Positions 1-9,961 of a stretch of DNA of 64,000 nucleotides are shown in pieces. Positions within the stretch are counted from its first letter, which is position 1. The number at the start of each line of letters is the position of its first letter. The notes below the pieces were generated by a model. It had not been told where the DNA came from and did not search any database. It saw nothing but the letters and a program-made list of their open reading frames with translations. Origin of the DNA: Brevipalpus yothersi (taxonomy: Eukaryota; Arthropoda; Arachnida; Trombidiformes; Tenuipalpidae); contig QZCP01000279.1 in assembly GCA_003956705.1 (NCBI GenBank), forward strand, positions 211,093 to 275,092, in the 5' to 3' direction. The position numbers and the translations under genes were made by a program.

Positions 1-1
1 A

Positions 2-175
2 TCAATTTCTGCTTTCGCAAAAATAGCAATTTTTGGAATTGTTGCTTCGATTTTGATTGTTGGAATACTTTTAGGATTCACTGTTTCGCATGTCTTTCTC
101 AGACGTAGGCGAGAAAGAATACTCTCTCCCACCTTTGTTTCATTCAAACAAGAATTGGACGATGACGATTTGTAA
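2..175 (+). CDS. 3' end of a single-pass membrane protein (partial)
   Basis: An open frame enters from the left edge and stops at TAA 173-175. It encodes about 57 residues. A hydrophobic stretch of roughly 20 residues (rich in Ile, Val, Leu, Gly) is followed by a basic stop-transfer run (RRRRER) and a short tail ending in acidic residues (ELDDDDL). This is the pattern of a type I membrane protein with a short cytoplasmic tail. The frame could extend further upstream, and the protein family cannot be told from this fragment. Confidence is moderate that it is coding and low on identity. Confidence 0.55.
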   Translation, partial: SISAFAKIAIFGIVASILIVGILLGFTVSHVFLRRRRERILSPTFVSFKQELDDDDL

Positions 176-332
176 GAATCTGATTTTAAGGGGAAAATCT
201 ATCTCTTAATTAAAATACCGACTACCGGGCAGTTAATATTTTTGCCTTTCTAACTAACAAATCGACTTCTAACAACTTCACATGTAGAATGTATGATTGC
301 GATGATTTATTGAAACCAAAAAGTTTTCCAAA

Positions 333-690
333 TGTGATTTTATGAGAATTGTCAGCAAAAGATGACTTTTTGATCTCGCCAACAGCCGAATCATGAAGAG
401 TTAGTTTGGCTGGCCTCAACGGTGGAAGTATATCAATGTTGCAAGTGTGAAATGATTGAAAGATTTCCTCGTTACAACCATCCATTGAAATTGCTGGAAA
501 CCAGGAAAGGTACAATGTCACCGTATTTACACAGCTCGATTGTAATTTGAAAACTTTTCTCTCTTTCGAAAAAAGGGCAATGTGGTGAGTGGCGTAATTG
601 TTTCACAGCGATATGCTTTCAATTACTGGATGAGATTGGTTGATTGGAATGATCATGTTTGGAATGAAGTGTATTGGTAAAACTTTGTTG
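333..690 (+). pseudogene. Truncated PNGase (NGLY1/Png1) pseudogene copy
   Basis: This stretch is nearly identical at the DNA level to part of the intact PNGase gene at about 2207-2570. It includes the 3' part of exon 1, the whole 66-bp first intron and most of exon 2. Because the intron is present, it arose by DNA duplication and not by retroposition. It is broken: a CGA Arg codon of the intact gene is TGA here (near 372), and two small deletions in exon 2 (5 and 3 bases) destroy the frame around the catalytic His. The start, the third exon and the 3' end are missing. No function is expected. Confidence 0.85.
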
Positions 691-798
691 TAAAAAATTT
701 CTACAAAATTTATAATTTGTTGGAGACAGTGTTGAATGCTACTGTTTCAGGCTGGTGAAAAAGGCACTGATTGTGAGGCACCTATATTTAAAAGTAAA

Positions 799-1359
799 TC
801 ATGGCTTTGTATTTCTTTTATTCGAAAATTTTGATAAAATTTTTCCAAATGAGTCAGATGATTCATCACGGGTAGAATTCAAGTGGTCCTCGAGAGATGG
901 AATTCGATCCTTTTTACAAGTTACCCGATGAAAATTGATCAAAGCAAACTTTTCAGCACGTGTCCGACCAGATGATGCACGACTAATAGCGGAAGATGCT
1001 GATGATTCAGGAGCTTGAGTATTTGGCTCTGGAAGTGGAAAAGTTTTCTCGAGAATTTTTCCAAATGCTTCGATGAATCCATCGAAAAGATTTTCCATCA
1101 CCGGCTTCTTATCGTTCATGATGCGAAGCCACTTTTCCTTCAGACTTCTTTTCTCCTCTTCCAAATTGACCGGATATTCGACACTCACAAGTTGATTAAA
1201 TATGTCTCTGGCAGTTTCGAAGATCTCCTCATCAGAAGTTGGATCCGGACCAGAGAGCAAATCATTAACATTGCCATTCGTATTTTGTGGATAGAAAAAA
1301 GTTTTGAATCCATGCATAATCATATACATTTCAGCTATACGTGTTGTTGTTGAGTCCAT
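799..1359 (-). CDS. Uncharacterised protein, about 186 aa
   Basis: A continuous minus-strand frame runs from ATG 1357-1359 to a stop at 799. It begins MDSTTTRIAEMYMIMHGF and has a mixed, soluble composition. The middle is acidic and helical, and a Ser-rich basic region follows (near residues 120-145). I do not recognise the family. The frame stays open upstream of the ATG to about 1420, where a pyrimidine tract plus AG could be a splice acceptor, so this may be the last exon of a longer gene. It lies between the PNGase pseudogene and the intact PNGase gene and is transcribed away from the latter. Codon use and length support coding, but no homology argument is available. Confidence 0.5.
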   Translation of the reverse strand: MDSTTTRIAEMYMIMHGFKTFFYPQNTNGNVNDLLSGPDPTSDEEIFETARDIFNQLVSVEYPVNLEEEKRSLKEKWLRIMNDKKPVMENLFDGFIEAFGKILEKTFPLPEPNTQAPESSASSAISRASSGRTRAEKFALINFHRVTCKKDRIPSLEDHLNSTRDESSDSFGKILSKFSNKRNTKP

Positions 1360-1863
1360 GATGAACACAAGATGATCACAGAGTTGAGAAGACTTGAACA
1401 CTACTTCAGAGGAACAAGCTAATCGAGAGAGATCACAGAAACTTAGTAATTAAACAAAAATTCCAATTAAATCGATTAACTACACTTCATCAGTTTCTTC
1501 AATACAGAAGCTATTCAAAATCTGCCCGCAAAATTTGAAACTGACATCTATTGAAAAAGTAAACAACATTCCAGATGTTGCACATCAACAATAAACATCA
1601 ACAATCTAGTCGTGATGAAAATTTTATTATTTAAACTTTAGTTCACAAGATGTGATAGATGCTACCGCTTTATTTTGTATGCTTGAGTGGAAAGTTATCA
1701 AGAAATTAATCAGATAATACACACATGGTAAAAGATTCTGGATGATAATGTGAGCAGCTGATAGTGGAAAAATTTTCAACATCATTCTGTGGGTGATCAT
1801 CATCATTTTCCTTTGGAGGTGATTTATCTTGTTGGCAGAAAGAAGGTGATTAGGAGACTCATC
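1360..1863. other. Spacer between divergent genes
   Basis: About 500 bp separate the minus-strand unknown gene from the PNGase start. It is AT-rich and has no long open frame on either strand. It probably holds the 5' regions of both genes. No specific regulatory motif was identified. Confidence 0.5.
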
Positions 1864-3056
1864 ATGTCATCTGTTCGAGATATAATACGACAAAGTTCTA
1901 ATTTACGGCCACGAAATCCTCAAGAGGTTCAATTCATTCATCATCTGTCCACTTATTGGGATGGCTTCAGGCTGTACAAGGAAGATGCTGTGATGAGAAA
2001 AGCAAAATCAGTTGTACCCATTGAAGAGATGGAATCAAAGTGTGTTGAGAGATTGGCTCAACTTGCCCTTGATTCAAGTGAGGACGAAAAGAAGAAGAGC
2101 TCAACATCATCATCACAATCATCTTCATTGGAAAAATTTGGCAAAAATGATATATTTTTCCAGCTGCTATTGGAATGGTTCAAAAAGGACTTCTTCAAGT
2201 GGTACGATTGTGGGTTTTGTGAGAATTGTCAGCAAAAGATGACTTTTCGATCTCGCCAACAACCGAACCATGAAGAGTTGGTTTGGCTGGCCTCAACGGT
2301 GGAAGTATATCAATGTTGCAAGTGTGAAATGATTGAAAGATTTCCTCGATACAATCATCCATTGAAGTTGTTGGAAACCAGGAAAGGTACAATGTCATCG
2401 TATTTACACAGCTCAATTGTAATTTGAAAACTTTTCTCTCTTTCGAAAAAAGGGCGATGTGGCGAGTGGCGTAATTGTTTTACAGCGATATGCTATGCTT
2501 TCAATTACGAGATGAGATTGGTTGATGATTGGAATGACCATGTCTGGAATGAAGTGTATTGGTAAGACTCCGGTGAACATTTTTTTCTGGTGATTAATTA
2601 TCTTGTTCCTATTTTTATAGCCAAACCCAGAAAAGATGGATCCATTGTGACTGCTGTGAGAATGCTTATGACACTCCATTGATGTATGAAACCGGGTGGG
2701 GTAAAAAGGAAACCTATTGTATTGCTCTTTCGGAGACTGAAGTACAAGATGTCACATGGCGTTATACAAGAGAGCCTGAAAAAGTGATTTCTAGAAGAGA
2801 ATTTCTGTGTCGTCCATCATGGTTGAATTCAGTTTTACTTACACTAACGAATTCAATGCAAGAAAAATTATCTCCTGAAAGACGAAAATTTCTGATTGAT
2901 CGCAGAATTGCAGAGATGGTAGATTTCGTTTGGCTCCCAGGTTCTTTGAAAGAGGTTAAAGAAGACGAATTGAAAGGTAGAATTTCTGGAGCAGTCAATT
3001 GGAAGTTATCTCGAAACGAAATGCCTGAAGTGGGATCAAAGAGTGGCAACTCTTAA
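1864..3056 (+). CDS. NGLY1: Peptide:N-glycanase (PNGase), short form
   Basis: This cytosolic enzyme removes N-linked glycans from misfolded glycoproteins during ER-associated degradation. Exons are 1864-2386, 2453-2561 and 2621-3056, giving about 355 aa. The transglutaminase-like core is complete. Two CxxC pairs (CENC and CCKC) can bind zinc. The catalytic triad is Cys177 in GRCGEW, His204 in NDHVWNEV and Asp221 in IHCDCCE, with spacings of 27 and 17 as in human NGLY1. The GWGKK...DVTWRY block and the closing GRISGAVNWKLSR motif are also present. The protein ends there, so it lacks both the N-terminal PUB domain and the C-terminal PAW domain of animal NGLY1, and its length resembles yeast Png1. 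The ATG at 1864 was chosen because the longer frame upstream starts with GTG. It converges with the TANGO1-like gene. Confidence 0.93.
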
Positions 3057-3134
3057 TAGTGATCACTGTCTTCTTCAGATAATTCATTTTTTTCGTTACA
3101 AGAGAAAATCAAACTCAATTATACAATAACAAGC

Positions 3135-3152
3135 TTTATTTATGAGAATAAA
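3135..3152. terminator. Back-to-back poly(A) signals of convergent genes
   Basis: AATAAA at 3147-3152 on the plus strand lies about 90 bp after the PNGase stop. Its reverse complement TTTATT at 3135-3140 provides AATAAA for the minus-strand TANGO1-like gene, about 35 bp past that gene's stop. The two genes end only 116 bp apart, so their 3' UTRs must nearly touch or overlap. Confidence 0.6.
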
Positions 3153-3172
3153 ATAATTATTTTTTTGTTTAA

Positions 3173-6100
3173 TTACACCATGTAAGGGTAATCATCATGA
3201 AAAGATCTCTGATCTGATCGCTGAGAAGCTGGAGAATAAGTTTCTCTTGTTGATCCGGCTCCTGCAATCGAACCGTGATGTGAAGATGAATAATTTTGTC
3301 TACTTAATGAAGAGTACGCTCCGCTTGGTACAGGGTGATTCATCATGGTAGAGAGGAAAGGTGGTGGTGGAGGAGGAGGAGGAGGAGGAATATCAGTAGC
3401 GGACCATTCAGGAGGCCATGAAGTACTGGCAGAATTATCGAATTGAATAGATGTATCTCCTATTGGCATTGGTGGAGGCGGAGGAAAAACTGCCCTATTC
3501 GAATTAGGACCCTGAGCTTGGGCCATGACTACCTGTCTCATTCTCTCATTCTCGAACTTGAAGTATTCAAGAGAACGGCGAAGTTCTTTCTCTCTAACCA
3601 ATATTTCGTTACATTGTCTTTCCAGCCCTCTCATGCGGGCCAATTGGTCATTTTCATTGATCTCCCATTGTTCACGCATTCTAGCGAGTTGACATCTTAA
3701 TTCTTCATTCTCTTGGCGGAAAGAGGTATCAGCTCCCAGTTTTGCCATGAGCTCGTTCTTCTCGATTCTCAAGCTCTCGATTTCTCTACTAGTCTCCCGT
3801 TGCTGCTCATGGAAGTAAGTTTTCATCTTCTCTTCACCAATTTTGGCTTCATCCCTCTCCCGGAAAGCGTTTTCTACCATGACCTCTGCGTTCTTCACTT
3901 TCATTTCCGCCTCTGCAAGCTTTGCCACCAATTGGTTCTTCTCCTCTCTTATCTTTTCGACGAGTGCATGTTGTGACCTGTTATCAATCAATTCAGCATA
4001 ATCTCTATCTCCAAGAGGTTTTTGCTCATTAACCAGATTTAACGCATGTTCGACTTGCTCACGTAGGCTGATAAGCTCATCATCTTTGCTGGAAAGACGG
4101 TTTCTAAGAGATTCCAAATCAGATTCGAGAGACTTTTTGGCTTCTTCAATATCCTGGTACTTTGAATTCAAGTCGTCATGGTCAGAAGATAGTTCTGTCA
4201 GCCTCGATTCCAGATCTTCTTTCTGACTTTTTAGTTGATCAAGTTCACTTTTCAACTCAAAACTACTTTTCTCTGCCTCCAAATAATTCTTTTTATGCTC
4301 TTCGAGATCTTTCTGCAAAATATCGATCTTTGCTTGTAGAACTTTACAGTTATTTGTCTTTTCTAGAATATCCTTCTGAAGCTCTTTATGATCTCTCTCA
4401 GACTGAAAGAGGAAAACAGTTAATTAATTTCCAATAAAAAGATCGATGCATTGATACACACTTTTTCCTTGTACTGCTGGAGCTCTTCAAGTTCGGCATA
4501 AAGTTGATCTCGCTGAGCTTCCAGACTTTTTGACTCTTGAGATGCTCTCTCCATCTTTTGCTGTGAATGAATGAGTTTATGATTGCAGTTAAGCTGTTCA
4601 ATTGTCATTAGAGACTTACCTCTCTTCTTCTTAAATCTTCTTCTCTTGCTCGAGAGTTTCTCTCAAGATCCTTGATTTGCTTTATTGCACTATCAAGCTC
4701 ACATGCTAGATGATCTCTTTCCAAACCGATGTCGTGTACTTGTTTGTCTTTTCGACACAGTTCTTCTCTACTAGCATCACGATCACTTTTATAGGAGAAG
4801 AAAGAATGAACGGTGAACATCATTAACCAAAATATGCTAACAACAATTATGAGAACAAAAACTCGTAAAGGAAAATCGACGTGTTCCAACGAATCCCTCA
4901 AAGGCTCTGGAAGCAAATCGGTGAGCAAGGCGAATCCTGGAATGGCCGAATATTCCAAAGATTTTGAATCAGAAAACATTTCTTTCGTTAAATTAGGCTC
5001 CACCGGTAAGGCATACTTCGACTCATCGGAAGGCGATGAGTGTTGTGTCAACGATGCTGAATTATCAGCGTGTTGATTGTGGCGTGCTGTTCCATCTGGT
5101 GTCAAATTGTTGGACACCGATTCACTAAATCTAGAGCCTCTATCATCGTTAGTCATTTGATTCTGAGAAGAAGGATCTAATTTTGAAGAATCGCTTCCCA
5201 TGGCATCATGAGACTGATGAGCAACATTCACATTAGCTGGATCATTTGGAAAAACTTTTGCACTAGGATCATTCAGTTGAGAGGCTAATCCAATCGAGAG
5301 TTCTGGCTGATCAGCACTAGATATCGAAGGTGCTTGTTGATCGGTTGATTGAGGTTGAATTTCTCGTGGAAAATCAGGGGAAGGTGTTGGAACGATCGCA
5401 CTTTGCACGCTGGGCTTCTCATAAATCATATTTTCTTTTGATTCATCAATCACAATCTCTTCTTCCGAATCAGATCGTTCTTCCTCTTCCGCATCTCCAT
5501 TTTCATCCTCTGCATCATCTGTTTCTGTACTAACTTCGTTCGCTTCATCTCTCTGATGAGCATTTACACTGCTAAAGGCGGAAGGATTTTCTTCAGGTCG
5601 TTTAGTGTCTTGTGTGGCTGAAACATTTGGCTGACTGAGGTCTGGAGAAGATAGGTTGTTGTTAGCTGATACTCCAGTGTCAAATGTCTCTTTTTCCTGG
5701 CTAGAACTTGGTAACACTGTTTCCCGAGTTGACTCGACATTCGGAGAAGAATGCTGTGAGTTTTCAGAGCCGAGTAAAGAGCCATTAGATACGTCACTAT
5801 TAGACGGAATTTCCTCATTCCCTTCTCTAGGAATTTCTGGTGATGAACTAGTTTCGCCACGGTTGATTTTGATCGATGCATTTTCAGGTGTTGCATTAGA
5901 TTTTTCTCCAGCCAGTTCTTGAAATTGATTATTATCAGAGAATGTAGGCGCTTCTGTAACGTTTTTAGTAGAAGTAGTTTCAGACGAAATGTTGATATTC
6001 GGAGAGTTCACTTGCTCAGATTTCATGGTCTCATTTATTTTCAATGCATCTGTAGGAGTATTGTTTTCTGATACCAATCTTTCAGGAGCATTATTCTTGA

Positions 6101-6956
6101 CACTAGTTTCTTCCATATGCAAATTCTGAGTATCTGAAGTGATGAAAGACTCAACGCTTCTTTTATGAATTTCATGGTTACCACGAGGCTGATCTTTAAC
6201 ATCATTAGATTTGGGAACAGAATTTTCATGAGCAGAATGATTGGTCTCAGATAGAGATTCATTTGCTGAGCTTAATGATTCGCCACTAATTCTGGATTCA
6301 CTCATGGAAATGTTCATCTGTTCTGATGTGGACGTATTCACACTTGACGTGTCAGAACTGTGAATCTCATTGATGGTATCGTTGAGCTGAGAATCTTCTA
6401 CCTTAGAACTGTTATAAGAGCTTTCCAAGTTATGACTAGTTGGGTTGGAGGAGTTAGTGGATACATCATGTGTAGAAGTTTTGTTTGCTACATCAGAGTC
6501 ATGAATGTTAGAGTTATTCACAAATTCTTGCTTCAAGTCCGAAGCACCATCACCAGTTTTAAGTTCTTCATTCCTCTCAGAAGGCCGAGAGACCACCGAA
6601 GGAGGAAGGGAAGAAGGTGAATTTATTTGAGGTGTTTGGTCATTAAAGTAAGGCGATGGTGATGGTCTGAGAACACCGACATCAACTTCAGGTGAAGGTG
6701 GTGGTCCCAAAGGCAGTGGAGATCTCGCTGGACCAGGATAAGAATTTGCCGATTGCTGTTGCTGTTGTTGATTTGATGATGGATCAGAATGGACTTGAGA
6801 CGAAGAATCGGGCACAAGCTTATCCAGTAGAGCTGGTGGCTTATCTGCCTTGTTTATGTTATGTATCAAATTAGGGGAGCTTGGCTCAATCTCATCACAG
6901 TTATTCTTAATGCAGTAAACGGTTAGAAAAAACAAGAGATGATAATATTTACACAT
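3173..6956 (-). CDS. Tango1: TANGO1/cTAGE5-family ER exit site protein
   Basis: This family organises ER exit sites for bulky cargo such as procollagen. Exons are 6956-4620, 4560-4462 and 4402-3173, about 1221 aa. In order: an N-terminal signal-like hydrophobic stretch (HLLFFLTVYCI), then about 650 residues of Ser/Asn/Glu-rich lumenal sequence with many NxS/T sites. A membrane region at about residues 690-720 (RVFVLIIVVSIFWLMMFTV) follows, then about 400 residues of coiled coil. The C-terminal proline-rich domain (two oligo-Pro runs near 3360-3380 and 3465-3485) would bind Sec23. The MIA/TANGO1 lumenal SH3 domain is not visible after the signal peptide, so it resembles cTAGE5/MIA2 or a TANGO1-Short type. 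An upstream exon encoding the SH3 cannot be excluded. Confidence 0.85.
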
Positions 6957-7527
6957 ACTTATTCAAATGATGATGATGATACCCTGAAAGAAACTAAATT
7001 GTGAATATGTAAAAATTTTGAACAATTCAATTATACTGGACAATATCTTCGCAGTTGATAAACATAATAGTTCGAAGATCAAAAGAAATTGATTTTCATC
7101 ACTTGATAAACATGATCATGATAAACTACTTCCACACCAAGTATCAAAACAATGTCGGATTAACCATCAACATCAGCATCAACATCATCATGCAGAACAT
7201 GTCCAAAAAGTCTGTTGCGCATACAAGCCGCTTTTTGGTGGCGCTTTAAATTTGTCCATTTTTACAAGATTTTTGGTCACGAAAATCAATTGTGTTTAAC
7301 TGTGATCACATTTTTCATATGCTGTTGCTTAATTCTCTCATCAGAAGATGATGATGATCAAATCAGTGAACAATTTTCGATGATCTGATTGTTGTGAATT
7401 TAAGTGTTCTGTGGAGTTGATCAGTGAGAAAGTGTTGTTGCTTTGATATCGCGCTTTAAACACGTGCTTTTTTTGGCTACACAAGTTTTGATTAAGATAT
7501 TGATCATTTGTGAGAATAGTATTCAAA
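6957..7527. promoter_or_regulatory. Divergent intergenic region, TANGO1-like / IMP3
   Basis: About 570 bp lie between the starts of two divergently transcribed genes. It contains several ATGATG/CATCAT runs and no convincing open frame. It should carry both promoters, but no core element was recognised with confidence. Confidence 0.45.
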
Positions 7528-8226
7528 ATGGTTCGAAAATTGAAGTATCATGAACAAAAATTGTTAAAGAAGGTAGATTTCATCAATTGGGAAAGTCGAA
7601 ATGTTAAGGAGATTGCTATTATGCGTAAATTCCATGTATCAAGAGAAGAATTCACGAGGTGAGTTGATCAATCTTCATTATGAATTAAACCATGAGATGA
7701 GTGAAATGCTGATGAAATTTAATCGAAATCTGTTATCTTTAAATGCTCTGTTACTTAGGTACAATAAGCTAGTCCATTCGATTCGAGACATAGTCAGCAA
7801 AATATCTGCTCTACCTACAAATGGATTTCGAGTTCAGACATCAGCTGAATTGATCGAAAAATTGTATAATATTGGACTTATTCGCACTAAAAGACTCAAA
7901 AAATGTCAGAACGTTACTGTTAAATCATTCTGTCGCCGAAGATTACCAGTCTATATGATACAGAGTGGTATGATTGATGCTCCATTAGCAGTTGCTGGTA
8001 AGTAATTGAGAAAATATTTCTTTTACTCTCGTTGAATGAGTCTAACTATTTTCATCTTTCTGAAGTTAAATACGTTAAACATGGCCACGTTCGTGTAGGT
8101 CCGAATGTTGTTCGAGATCCCGCATTCTTGGTGACACGAAATCATGAAGACTTTGTCACTTGGACTGCTGGATTCCAACAGAAGATTCAAACATACAAGG
8201 ACACGAGAGATGATTATGTTGATTAA
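7528..8226 (+). CDS. IMP3: U3 snoRNP protein IMP3
   Basis: IMP3 is part of the Mpp10-Imp3-Imp4 complex of the small-subunit processome and helps U3 snoRNA pair with pre-rRNA. Exons are 7528-7658, 7759-7997 and 8066-8226, about 176 aa (human 184). The N-terminus MVRKLKYHEQKLLKKVDF is almost the family consensus. The S4-like RNA-binding segment FCRRRLP...GHVRVGPNVVRDPAFLVTR is intact, and the protein ends in an acidic RDDYVD. All three exons join in frame at GT-AG sites. Identification is firm. Confidence 0.96.
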
Positions 8227-8345
8227 AAGTTTTTTTGGAAATTCATTTCATCTCATATCATCTAATAAGTTACCTAATTACTACTGATGTTGATGGTTTA
8301 TCACTAAACATATAATTTATTTTGTGATTTGTGTTACTACACAGT

Positions 8346-8731
8346 TACTGTAAAAAGATTCACAACTATTTCTTATCAGAAGACATTCATTTGTCCAAAG
8401 AAAAACAACAAATAAGCGGAATCGAGCTGCTGTTAAGAGATGAGTTTTACGGTGAAGATTATCAACTGCTAGAGTCTGAGGAATGGATCAGACAATATTT
8501 GGTTAAAGTAAGAATATCCATGATCATGATCGGAAAGTTAGGAATCTGTATTCTCAACAATTCAAATTCAAGACCACTGAGTGGAAACGTATGAAGCAAT
8601 TCACTTTGATATTGAAGGTCCATTCTTTTACGCTGCCAATTGAACCATTCTCTCGTCAAACCGAGATATATGAGAGCCTGGCACAAACAATCTTGAACAA
8701 TAATCGATCGTTACAAGGAATGAAAAGCTAG
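8346..8731 (+). CDS. Uncharacterised small gene, last two exons
   Basis: Two exons, about 8346-8507 and 8573-8731, join in phase 0 across a 65-bp intron (donor gtaaga, acceptor caag). They encode about 106 residues ending in LQGMKS. The sequence is mixed charged and hydrophobic (for example GIELLLRDEFYGEDYQLL and FTLILKVHSFTLPIEPF) and looks like a real globular domain. I do not recognise the family. No ATG is in frame in the first exon, which is closed upstream by a TGA. A small 5' exon must therefore lie in the roughly 120 bp after IMP3, or the start is elsewhere. It converges on RCAN. Confidence 0.55.
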
Positions 8732-8789
8732 TTGACCCTCTGCAGGATTTAAATTGTGACTAGAAACACGCTAGAGAATTTCATACAAG

Positions 8790-9708
8790 TCATGCAGCTA
8801 AGGAATCACTTGAATCTTCTGACCCTTCTGATAAAGATCGAGCTGGAGGTCTTCTTGTTTGTTGAATCTTGGTTTTAGCCATCGATCCTTCTGATTGTTC
8901 TTCTACTTCATCACCACATACGTGCACAACGATTGCCGGCTGGGCATCTGTTGGAGGATGAAGCTCATGTGTGCATCCAGGGGTGAGTTTAGTTAAAGCT
9001 GTTATTAAATCATAGTTGATTATGGGCTCTCCTTCTTCACGAGGTTCCCATCCAACTGGAGGAGAGGCTGGTGGTGATATTAAAAATTGACGTACAGGTG
9101 AAGGTGGTAAGAGATGGTTGAATTGTGAAGCGTTTTTGTCGTTATCATTCTGGAAAATAATGAAGATTGAGGATTGAGATAGGAAGAGGTCAAATGAAGC
9201 TGATGATAAATCTAAATTTACCTCAATCACCTGGGCGAAGTAGCAATTAATAAATGACTCGCCAAATTTTCTTTGATGACACTCGATACGAGCTTTAGCT
9301 GCCGACAAGGGGCTCGCATAATTCACTCGAGCTCGCTTGAAGCTCTTGAAATACTGGAAACTAACATCGTTTTCGATCACTTTGAATATCTCTTCGAACT
9401 TGGCCTGATGGAATGTAGAAATAAATGGCATTAAAGGTTATTCTTGACCACTTGAATGTAGAGGAAGAATCAGAGTAAGGAAATTTCCCTTCTCTTTTTG
9501 TTCAAGTTGGCAATCTAAACAAGGAAAAATGGAAAAAATTTACCTTCTCTTCCAAGCATGAGAATATACAATTATCCAGATTGGTCACTATCAACGAACA
9601 AGGTAAATCTTCGGTAGCTATATCATCAAGCCAAGGTTCCGTTTCATTTTGATCATCCTTTTTGGATGATTGTTCACTAGATTCTGTCATCTGTTCAGCG
9701 TCGACCAT
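8790..9708 (-). CDS. RCAN: Regulator of calcineurin (calcipressin)
   Basis: RCAN binds and modulates the phosphatase calcineurin. Exons are 9708-9544, 9404-9222 and 9149-8790, about 235 aa. An RRM-like N-terminal domain (SLIVTNLDNCIF..., YFKSFKRARVNYASPLSAAKAR) is followed by the hallmark FLISPPASPPVGW motif, the INYDLITAL segment, and the ELHPPTDAQPAIVVHVC block that contacts calcineurin. The C-terminal tail is Ser/Asp-rich. All joins are phase 0. The exon 2 end could alternatively be the GTGATT donor nine bases earlier. The start ATG at 9708 gives an acidic N-terminal leader. Confidence 0.95.
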
Positions 9709-9961
9709 TGAAACAAAGTGTTTATGAACGAAAAATTATGGCAAAACAAGTGTATTGGGACCGAAATAAATGGCTGTTCTGGAAGCAGGAAAGAATTTTT
9801 CTGCTCCTGGAGAAATAATTTGATAGCAACCACAGAGGGGAGCTTTATTTATTATTAGGGGTACAACAGCGCAAGCCCTTACTCATTTCTTCACATTCGC
9901 AATGAATGAGTGGATGAGAATGAATGAGCTGCGACATTTTTAAGAGTTGACGATAGAGATA

